Positions 56,582-64,000 of a DNA stretch of 64,000 nucleotides are shown in pieces (within the stretch, counting starts at the first letter, position 1; every line of letters starts with the position of its first letter). Below the pieces are notes generated by a model. That model was not told where the DNA came from. It was given only the letters and a program-made list of their open reading frames with translations, and ran no database searches. A program made the position numbers and the translations under genes. Location: assembly GCF_023370115.1 (NCBI RefSeq), contig NZ_CP097160.1, forward strand, positions 2,480,001 to 2,544,000, read 5' to 3'. The stretch is from Gulosibacter sediminis (GTDB lineage: Bacteria; Actinomycetota; Actinomycetes; Actinomycetales; Microbacteriaceae).

Positions 56582-57405
56582 TCGCGCGGGGCCTCGCGCG
56601 ACTCGAGCCGCGCATCCGTCTCTGCCTCGACGCGCGGGCGGCCGCCGACGAGCCAATAGCCGGCGCCGACCACGAGGCCGCCGCCGACCAGGTTGCCGAG
56701 CCCGACCCAGAGCAGGTTGCCGCCGAACAGCGCCAGGCTCGCGTTCGGGTCGCCGAGCAGCAGGCCGATGCCGTAGGTCGTCATGTTCGCGACGACGTGC
56801 TCGAAGCCCGAGCTGATGAAGGCCGTGATCGCCGCGAAGATGAGCAGGATCTTCGCGACCTCGTTCTCGACGCGCGCGGCCATCCAGATCGCGAGGCAGA
56901 CGAGCAGATTGCAGAGGATGCCGCGGGTGAACAGCTCGAGCGGCCCCTCGTGCGCCTTTGCGGCGAGCAGGTCGGCGAGCATCGAGCCGCCCGCGGCGTT
57001 GGCGCGCAGCACGCCCGAGGCGACGATGAGCGCCGAGAACGCGAGCGCGCCGAGCAGGTTCGCCGCGAACGTCGCGACCATGCCGCCGAGCGCGCGCAGG
57101 CCCGTGATGCTGCGCATGAGCACGCCCTGGGTCGCGATCATCATGGTAGAGGTGACGAGCTCGCCGCCCGCGAAGACGACGATGGTGAGCGCGACGCCGA
57201 ACACTACGCCGGCGACGAGCTTCGCGAAGCCGTCACCCGCCTCGATGAGCGGGCCCGCCGTGCAGACCATGAGCACGATGCCGACGCCGATGTAGGCGCC
57301 CGCGAGCATGCCTGAGACGAGAAAGCGGCCCGGCGTGCGCAGCAGCGCCATCTTGGTCACAGCGGCCTGCGCCTGGGCCTGCAGGGTGTCAGGAATAGCG
57401 AGCAC
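56578..57405 (-). CDS. Formate/nitrite transporter (FNT) family channel
   Basis: A 275-residue channel protein with six membrane helices. FNT marks include FLVSGMLAGAYIGVGIVLMV, AGGELVTSTMM, the second-half ITAFISSGFEHVVANMT and GGNLLWVGLGNLVGG. FocA/NirC relatives carry formate, nitrite or hydrosulfide; which one is unclear here. GTG start at 57405 with GAGAAGG upstream. It stands alone. Confidence 0.9.
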   Translation of the reverse strand: MLAIPDTLQAQAQAAVTKMALLRTPGRFLVSGMLAGAYIGVGIVLMVCTAGPLIEAGDGFAKLVAGVVFGVALTIVVFAGGELVTSTMMIATQGVLMRSITGLRALGGMVATFAANLLGALAFSALIVASGVLRANAAGGSMLADLLAAKAHEGPLELFTRGILCNLLVCLAIWMAARVENEVAKILLIFAAITAFISSGFEHVVANMTTYGIGLLLGDPNASLALFGGNLLWVGLGNLVGGGLVVGAGYWLVGGRPRVEAETDARLESREAPRD

Positions 57406-57438
57406 GTCGGCGCCTTCTCAAAGTGGTGGTCGCGGCCC

Positions 57439-58383
57439 CTAGTCTTCGTAGTCAGGGGCCGGTTCGACGCCGAGGAACTCCTCGTACGTCGCCGCGCCCG
57501 ACTCGTGGTAGGCCGCCGCGGCGTCAACGCCGATGAAGCGATAGTGCCACGGTTCGTACTCGTACCCCGTCACATCGGTTTCGCCGTCGGGGTAGCGCAG
57601 GATGTAGCCGTACTCGTACGAGTGCTCGACGAGCCAGTCGCTCGCCTCGGTTTCGCTGAAGCACTCGGTGAGGATGCAGTCGCTCTCGCCGGGCGCCGAG
57701 ATGTCGGCCGCGAGGCCGGTCTGGTGCTCGCTCGAGCCGGGGCGCGCGCTCGTGAGGTCGGCGCCCTTCTGCCCGAGGTCTTCGACGTAGCCGTTGTAGA
57801 GCTCGGTCTGCAGCTCGTAGTCGCGGTAGCCGCTCGTCATGTCGAGCGTGATGCCGTCGTCGAGCGCGGCCTCGTACATGTCTTTGAACGCCTCGGCCGC
57901 ATCCTCGCGCAGCGAGTGGTCGTTCATCGACGGCACGTCGATGTCGGTGAGCTTCACCGTCGGCTTCGGCGCGTAGTCGACGGGGTCGAGCGAGTAGTGC
58001 TTGTTCACGAGGACCGTGACGCTGCTGCCGGTCGAGATGTCGTACGGCAGCTTGGTTGTCGGGGCGCCGGGGGCCGCGGATGCGGTGGGCGACTGTGTCG
58101 GGGTTGGCGACTCGCTCGCGGTGCCGGATGCGCTCGGCGTCGCCGCCGCGCTGCTCGAGGTGGTTGCCTGGCCGGCCGCGGTCGAGTCGGTGGGCTGTAC
58201 CACCGTGACGACATCAGCGGGCGCGCCCCACCCGGTCGCCGCCGCGAACCCGATGCCCACCACCGCGAGGGCCGCGACACCGGTGATACCGATGACGGCG
58301 CGGCGCCGAGCGTAGTTCGGGGTGGTGGTCGACTCGTCGGGGGTGGTCGACGGGTCGGCGGACTCGCTCGGTGAAGACGTCAT
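57439..58383 (-). CDS. M15 D,D-carboxypeptidase, VanY-like, membrane-anchored
   Basis: A 314-residue exported peptidase that trims D-alanine from peptidoglycan stem peptides. One membrane helix near residues 28-52 (RAVIGITGVAALAVVGIGFAAATG) and a long Ser/Thr/Pro/Ala linker lead to the catalytic domain. Zinc motifs are SSEHQTGLAADIS (SxHxxGxAxD) and EPWHYRFIG. A FSETEASDWL segment precedes the active tyrosine-rich strand, as in VanY. The gene follows hspR with a hairpin between. Confidence 0.9.
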   Translation of the reverse strand: MTSSPSESADPSTTPDESTTTPNYARRRAVIGITGVAALAVVGIGFAAATGWGAPADVVTVVQPTDSTAAGQATTSSSAAATPSASGTASESPTPTQSPTASAAPGAPTTKLPYDISTGSSVTVLVNKHYSLDPVDYAPKPTVKLTDIDVPSMNDHSLREDAAEAFKDMYEAALDDGITLDMTSGYRDYELQTELYNGYVEDLGQKGADLTSARPGSSEHQTGLAADISAPGESDCILTECFSETEASDWLVEHSYEYGYILRYPDGETDVTGYEYEPWHYRFIGVDAAAAYHESGAATYEEFLGVEPAPDYED

Positions 58384-58425
58384 GCGGCACTTTCTGGTTG
58401 GACTCGTGCCAGTTTCGCACGCAGA

Positions 58426-58460
58426 AGGATCCCCGACGGGGAGTACCCGCCGGGGATCCT
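58426..58460 (-). terminator. Terminator hairpin after hspR
   Basis: AGGATCCCCG pairs with CGGGGATCCT, then one mismatch and CGGG/CCCG, around a GAGTA loop. It lies 20 bp after the hspR stop and ends the chaperone operon. Confidence 0.75.
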
Positions 58461-58479
58461 ACGCACGGATGACACCGGG

Positions 58480-58941
58480 CTAGCCGCGCTCGTCGTCGCC
58501 CGGCTCAGGCTCTTCGCCGCGCGGGCGCCAGAGCACGATCTCGTTGCGGTTGCGCACGCGCTGGCCGCGGGCGACGGCGATGACCTCGCCGTAGCCCGCC
58601 GCGAAAACCCGTTCGCGGGAGCGCTTGCGCTGCTCTTCGAGGTCGCCCTCGAGGTCGCGCACGCGCCGCTTGAGCTCCTGCACCTGCTCGCGCAGCCGCA
58701 CGACGTGCGAGATGCCCTCGAGGCCGACGCCGGCCTCGCTCAGGGCGCCGATCTCGCGGAGCTTCGCGACGCCGGCGAGCGAGTAGCGGCGTACGCGACC
58801 CGCGGTGCGGGCGGGTACGACGAGGCCAAGCCGGTCGTACTGCCGCAACGTCTGCGGGTGCATGCCTGCGAGCTCGGCCGCGACGGCGATTGGGAAGACG
58901 GGTTCGTCCTCATCCACTTCGTGGGAATGCACTGCACGCAT
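58480..58941 (-). CDS. hspR: HspR, MerR-family heat-shock repressor
   Basis: A 153-residue repressor of the dnaK operon. The MerR-type helix-turn-helix is FPIAVAAELAGMHPQTLRQYDRLGLVVPARTAGRVRRYS, followed by a coiled coil (LREQVQELKRRVRDLEGDLEEQRKRSRE). HspR binds HAIR sites together with DnaK as co-repressor, giving feedback control. Matching HAIR sequences lie upstream of dnaK at 62777-62833. The ATG at 58941 has AAGGAGGT 7 nt upstream; an in-frame GTG at 58950 overlaps that site. Confidence 0.95.
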   Translation of the reverse strand: MRAVHSHEVDEDEPVFPIAVAAELAGMHPQTLRQYDRLGLVVPARTAGRVRRYSLAGVAKLREIGALSEAGVGLEGISHVVRLREQVQELKRRVRDLEGDLEEQRKRSRERVFAAGYGEVIAVARGQRVRNRNEIVLWRPRGEEPEPGDDERG

Positions 58942-58960
58942 CGTTGGCACCTCCTTCTCG

Positions 58961-59959
58961 CTAGCTGCGTGCCGCGCGCATCAGCTCGGCACGGGGGTCT
59001 TCGTCACCGCTTGCGGCGACGAAGTCCTCGAGCGCCTTGCGCTGTTCGTTGTTGAGACTCTTGGGCACGGCGACCTCGATGCGCACGAGCAAATCGCCGC
59101 GGCCGCGCTTGCGGGGCACGCCGCGCTCCTTAACTCGCAGGCGCTTGCCTGACGGCGAGTGCGCGGGCACGCGCACCTTGACGGTCTTGCCGTCGGGCGT
59201 CGGTACCTCGATATTCGCGCCATTGACGGCCTCGGCAAACGTGACGGGCACCGTGACGATGATATTGTCGCCGTCGCGCGAGAACACGGGGTGCGAGCGC
59301 ACCGACACCTCGAGGATGAGGTCGCCGGGCTCGCCGCCGTTCGGGCTCTGCGCGCCCTTGCCGCGCAGGCGAATCTTCTGGCCGTCCTTGACCCCCGCCG
59401 GGATGCGCACGGTGATGACCCGGCCGTCGCCAGCCTGCAGGTCGATCGTGTCGCCCCGGAAGGCGGTCATGAAGCTCAGGGTCGTCTGCGCGCGCTGGTC
59501 GGCGCCGCGCTGCGGCCCGGCCTGGCGGAAGCCACCGCCGAAGCCACCGGGCGCGCCGGCACCCTGGCCGAACATGTTGAAGAGGTCTTCGTAGCCCCCC
59601 GCGCCGCCCTGGCTGCCGCGGTACGAGTACCCGCCGCCGCCCTGGTTGAACAGGCCGCCGAAGAGGTCGTCGAAGCCGGGCTGCCCGCCGGGGCCACCCG
59701 GACCCGCCGAGAAGCGGGCGCCCGAGCCCATGGCGCGAATCTGGTCGTACTCTTTGCGCGTCTTGTCGTCGCTGAGCACGTCGTACGCCTCGGAGATCTC
59801 CTTGAACTTGTCCTCGGCCGCAGTGTCGCCCGGGTTGGAGTCGGGGTGGTACTTGCGCGCGAGTTTGCGATAGGCCTTCTTCAGGTCGGCCTCGCTGATG
59901 TCCTTGTCGACCCCGAGCGTCTTATAAAAGTCTTTTTCGAACCAGTCCTGGCTGGCCAT
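58961..59959 (-). CDS. dnaJ: DnaJ-family co-chaperone without zinc finger
   Basis: A 332-residue J-protein of the DnaJ1/CbpA type. The J domain (residues about 10-75) contains YHPDS, the HPD motif. A Gly/Phe-rich region with [10 protein letters not shown] and NMFGQGAG follows, then the two beta-barrel client-binding domains. The CxxCxGxG zinc fingers of classical DnaJ are absent. It stimulates DnaK ATPase and delivers clients. GAAAGGAG precedes the ATG. Two hairpins separate it from grpE. Confidence 0.94.
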   Translation of the reverse strand: MASQDWFEKDFYKTLGVDKDISEADLKKAYRKLARKYHPDSNPGDTAAEDKFKEISEAYDVLSDDKTRKEYDQIRAMGSGARFSAGPGGPGGQPGFDDLFGGLFNQGGGGYSYRGSQGGAGGYEDLFNMFGQGAGAPGGFGGGFRQAGPQRGADQRAQTTLSFMTAFRGDTIDLQAGDGRVITVRIPAGVKDGQKIRLRGKGAQSPNGGEPGDLILEVSVRSHPVFSRDGDNIIVTVPVTFAEAVNGANIEVPTPDGKTVKVRVPAHSPSGKRLRVKERGVPRKRGRGDLLVRIEVAVPKSLNNEQRKALEDFVAASGDEDPRAELMRAARS

Positions 59960-59975
59960 ACGCTGCTCCTTTCAC

Positions 59976-60050
59976 GCGAGGCGGGATGCGCCTCGCAGCT
60001 GGATGGGGAATGCGGGGGGGGGTGTGGTGCACCTGCCGCATTCCCCATCC
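59976..60050 (-). promoter_or_regulatory. Two hairpins between grpE and dnaJ
   Basis: A 15-bp perfect stem (60001-60015 with 60036-60050, GGATGGGGAATGCGG and its complement) and a second 8-bp stem (GCGAGGCG at 59976-59983 with 59989-59996) lie in the 113-nt gap. The second ends just before the dnaJ ribosome-binding site. They could attenuate transcription or set the dnaK-grpE to dnaJ-hspR ratio. Confidence 0.6.
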
Positions 60051-60072
60051 GGGGCCACACTCAGGTGCGCGA

Positions 60073-60783
60073 TTAGCTCGCGGGGACGAACACCGCGACC
60101 TTCGCCGCGCGAATCTCGCGGTCGCCGATGCGGTAGCCCACCTCAACGACGTCGGCGATGGTCGCCTCGGTCACCTCGGGGTTCGGCAGCTGCGCAATCG
60201 CCTCGTGCTGCTGCGGGTCGAAGGGCTCACCCTTCTCGCCGTAGCGCACGACGCCGAGTCGCTCGATGGCCGCGCGTAGCTTGCTCGCGATCACCTGGAA
60301 CGAGCTGCCCTCGGGCAGGTCACCCGCAGCGTCGGCGCGGTCGAGGTCGTCGAGCACGGGCAGCAGCTGCTTGGCCGCCTTCGCGGTCGAGAGCGCTGCG
60401 AGCTCCTCCTTCTCACGCTCGGTGCGGCGGCGGAAGTTCGCGTACTCGGCCTGCACCCGCTTGAGATCGGTGAGGTAGCTGTGCTCCTCTTCGTTGGCGG
60501 GCTCAGGCTCGGCGTCGCCCTGCGAGTCGCTCGCGGTCGAGGCCTGCATGGCCTCCTCGAGCAACGAGTTCAGGTCGTCCTCCGAGATGGTGGGGAGGTC
60601 CTCAGCAGCCTCGTCGCCGGCCGGGGCCGAGTCGGTGCCCGAAGCATCCGACTCGACCTCGGCATCAGCGGCGGCCGAACCCTCCCCGCGAACCTTCCCG
60701 GTCTCAGGGTCGATGCGTCGCTTGTCGTTGACGATCGGCTCCTCGCGCTCGTTCTGGTTGTCGTTCGGGTTCTGGTCGCTCAT
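60073..60783 (-). CDS. grpE: GrpE nucleotide-exchange factor
   Basis: A 236-residue exchange factor that releases ADP from DnaK. A long acidic N-terminal part (about 100 residues) precedes the coiled coil (LKRVQAEYANFRRRTEREKEEL) and the beta domain ending PFDPQQHEAIAQLPN...YRIGDREIRAAKVAV. The start follows the dnaK stop after 2 nt, so translation is probably coupled. Confidence 0.96.
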   Translation of the reverse strand: MSDQNPNDNQNEREEPIVNDKRRIDPETGKVRGEGSAAADAEVESDASGTDSAPAGDEAAEDLPTISEDDLNSLLEEAMQASTASDSQGDAEPEPANEEEHSYLTDLKRVQAEYANFRRRTEREKEELAALSTAKAAKQLLPVLDDLDRADAAGDLPEGSSFQVIASKLRAAIERLGVVRYGEKGEPFDPQQHEAIAQLPNPEVTEATIADVVEVGYRIGDREIRAAKVAVFVPAS

Positions 60784-60785
60784 TG

Positions 60786-62654
<1,869 letters not shown>

Positions 62655-62768
62655 ATGTGTGGCTCCTTGTGTGTTGGAACGATGGTCGGGAAGTTGTCTA
62701 CGGCGGGGTTCCGCCGCTCGACCAGGCCCGGGAATCCCACCTGGGTAACCCTGAGTCGATCTACCTCA

Positions 62769-62833
62769 AGTTTAGGCTTGAGCCGGCTCGTGTCAAGTTG
62801 GGAAAGCTGAGAGTTGAGTGAACTCGACTCAAC
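62769..62833 (-). promoter_or_regulatory. dnaK promoter with HAIR (HspR) operators
   Basis: On the minus strand TTGACA (62791-62796) and TAAACT (62769-62774) are 16 nt apart. A HAIR site TTGAGT-N7-ACTCAA lies upstream at 62814-62832. A second, weaker one (CTTGAGC-N7-TGTCAAG, 62777-62797) overlaps the -35. This matches the known HspR operator CTTGAGT-N7-ACTCAAG. Confidence 0.85.
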
Positions 62834-62865
62834 TTTGGCGCATCCCCTTTTCAGCGCGGGCGGCG

Positions 62866-62885
62866 TACCATTACGACAAGTCGTA
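62866..62885 (+). promoter_or_regulatory. Promoter and candidate BlaI operator
   Basis: A -10 candidate TACCAT (62866-62871) abuts a perfect palindrome TACGACAAGTCGTA (62872-62885). Its position at the start point of the BlaI-family gene suggests autoregulation; TAC/GTA arms are usual for this family. Confidence 0.6.
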
Positions 62886-62906
62886 GAAGCCGAATTGGGA
62901 GGACAG

Positions 62907-63296
62907 ATGCCGGGAACTCGCACACGCGAGCGTGGTGAGCTCGAGACGCAGATCATGCGCGTGCTCTGGAATTCCGAGACCCCGATGTCGGCGAAGGACA
63001 TTCAGGCGCAGTTCGATGCGGCCGCGAGCGACGGCGACCGCGTGCCCGCCTACACGACGCTCGTCACCGTGCTCGGCCGGCTCGAGAAGAAGGGCACCGT
63101 GCAGCGCGAGGCGGCCTCGCCGCGCAAGGTGCGCTACACCGCGACCCGCTCGCAGGAAGAGCAGGCGAGCAGCACGATGCTCGAGGCGCTCGACCGCGTC
63201 ACCGACCGCGAGGTGGCCCTCATGCAGTTCGCCGGCAACCTCGACCAGGACGACCTCGACCTGCTCCGCCGCGCCCTCGACGGGGCCCGCGCCTAG
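62907..63296 (+). CDS. BlaI/MecI/CopY family transcriptional repressor
   Basis: A 129-residue winged-helix repressor. RGELETQIMRVLWNSETPMSAKDIQ and VPAYTTLVTVLGRLEKKGTVQRE form the DNA-binding domain; the C-terminal part mediates dimerisation. GGGAGGA precedes the ATG at 62907. It pairs with the M56 peptidase gene 15 bp downstream, as in BlaI/BlaR1-type systems. A TACGAC/GTCGTA palindrome precedes it. The target genes and inducing signal are unknown; no beta-lactamase is in the window. Confidence 0.9.
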   Translation: MPGTRTRERGELETQIMRVLWNSETPMSAKDIQAQFDAAASDGDRVPAYTTLVTVLGRLEKKGTVQREAASPRKVRYTATRSQEEQASSTMLEALDRVTDREVALMQFAGNLDQDDLDLLRRALDGARA

Positions 63297-63311
63297 GGTC
63301 GCCACGGCACC

Positions 63312-64000
63312 ATGATCCCCGGCCTCGTCTCGCTGCTGCTCGCCTCGGCGCTGCTCATCGTGGCGCCAAAGCTGCTCGCGCGCGGCACCTGGCAGGTGCG
63401 CTACCCGCTGCGGGCCCTCACCCTCTGGTTCGCGAGCTTTGCCCTCGGCAACGTGCTCGCCGGCGTGGCCATCGTGCTCGCGATCTCCGACACACTCAAC
63501 CCGCCCGAGCATCCGGTCATCACGGCCGAGTTCGACGCGGTCGTCGCGTTTGTGACGCCGTGGCTCGCGCTCATCGTCGTGGCCGGCACGATCATCACGA
63601 TCTCGCGCGGCGCCGAACCGGTGATGGAGTCGGAGCGCGAGGTCATCGACGTCTTCCGCGAGCGCGCGGTGTCGGTCGACGAGCGACCGGGGCTCACCCT
63701 CATTCGCATCGACGCACCGCGGCCGTTCGCGTGCGCGGTACCGGGCACCGCATCCGGCCGCGCGCCAGAAATCTTCTACTCGACCTCGCTCGTGGAGATC
63801 CTCACGAAGCCGCAGCTGCAGGCCGTGCTCGCGCACGAGTACGCGCACCTCAAGCAGGGTCACAGCTGGCTCGTGCGCATCGCCGAGACGAACGCGCGCA
63901 CGCTGCCGCAGTGGCTCGCCGCGAGCTCGGGGCTACAGCGCGCGACTCGCCTGTTCACCGAACTGGCGGCCGACGACGCCGCGTGCACCCAGGCCGGCGC
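63312..64000 (+). CDS. M56-family (BlaR1-like) membrane metallopeptidase, 3' end outside the window
   Basis: The visible 229 residues begin MIPGLVSLLLASALLIVAPK, with membrane helices at about residues 1-18, 32-55 and 74-95. The zinc-peptidase motif VLAHEYAHLKQGH (HExxH) follows, then LFTELAADDAACTQAG, where the third ligand is expected. Such proteins sense envelope stress or beta-lactams and cleave the partner BlaI repressor. This protein may also be the short form lacking a sensor domain, which the window edge hides. Confidence 0.85.
   Translation, partial: MIPGLVSLLLASALLIVAPKLLARGTWQVRYPLRALTLWFASFALGNVLAGVAIVLAISDTLNPPEHPVITAEFDAVVAFVTPWLALIVVAGTIITISRGAEPVMESEREVIDVFRERAVSVDERPGLTLIRIDAPRPFACAVPGTASGRAPEIFYSTSLVEILTKPQLQAVLAHEYAHLKQGHSWLVRIAETNARTLPQWLAASSGLQRATRLFTELAADDAACTQAG

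Overview
This window looks like chromosomal DNA from a high-GC actinobacterium, most likely a member of Microbacteriaceae. The markers are a NucS mismatch endonuclease, a dnaK-grpE-dnaJ-hspR operon with HspR (HAIR) operators, an LCP-family cell-wall protein, a DUF3618/holin-like/YtxH-like trio, and many genes whose start codon lies 6-7 nt after a TAnnnT hexamer with no Shine-Dalgarno site (leaderless-type starts). I saw no insertion sequence, prophage, CRISPR array or rRNA. The genus cannot be fixed from the sequence.

Layout. 0-4 kb: LCP protein, tRNA-Ser(UGA), HAD phosphatase and serS on the minus strand, then a diacylglycerol-kinase-like lipid kinase. 4-5.3 kb: a deletion scar joins two truncated genes, an alpha/beta hydrolase and a possible AbiEi-like fragment. 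5.4-19.2 kb: an accessory catabolic island with ridA, a polar amino-acid ABC transporter, a TrzN/deaminase-type amidohydrolase, an FCD-domain regulator, D-hydantoinase, D-amino-acid dehydrogenase, hydantoin racemase, N-carbamoyl-D-amino-acid hydrolase, a KDG-kinase-like enzyme, KDPG aldolase and a ThDP enzyme. 19.3-23.3 kb: a broken NAD-glutamate dehydrogenase. 23.5-43.9 kb: pheA, pgm, a large polyQ zinc-ribbon membrane protein, an MFS exporter, lplA, a second intact copy of the hydrolase, rocD, a medium-chain dehydrogenase, a GlcD-type oxidase, a PutA-like protein with substituted active sites, mobA and a thioesterase. 43.9-49.2 kb: a repeat-rich gap, hemD with a degenerate HemQ relative, small membrane proteins and an M13 peptidase. 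49.3-58.4 kb: a MATE exporter, nucS, a glycosyltransferase, a phosphatase, a DUF2207 protein, PAP2, DedA, a formate/nitrite channel and a VanY-like peptidase. 58.5-64 kb: the chaperone operon and a BlaI/M56 pair.

The island is the main discovery candidate. Five copies of an operator of the form TTCCTCA-N4-TGAGGAA lie upstream of ridA, the transporter operon, the hydantoinase operon and the divergent kinase/aldolase pair, so these genes probably form one regulon under the regulator encoded inside it. The enzymes can be ordered into a chain: cyclic amidine -> 5-substituted hydantoin -> N-carbamoyl-D-amino acid -> D-amino acid -> 2-oxo acid -> (kinase) -> (aldolase) -> pyruvate plus a triose phosphate. 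If the substituent is a trihydroxybutyl group, the 2-oxo acid is exactly 2-keto-3-deoxygluconate. That would make the island a candidate pathway for 3-deoxyglucosone-derived hydroimidazolones (Maillard/glycation products). This is inference from gene content, not proof.

Elsewhere the window shows gene decay (glutamate dehydrogenase, one hydrolase, PutA-like and HemQ-like proteins) and an unexplained 51-bp dispersed intergenic repeat present in four aligned copies at three loci.
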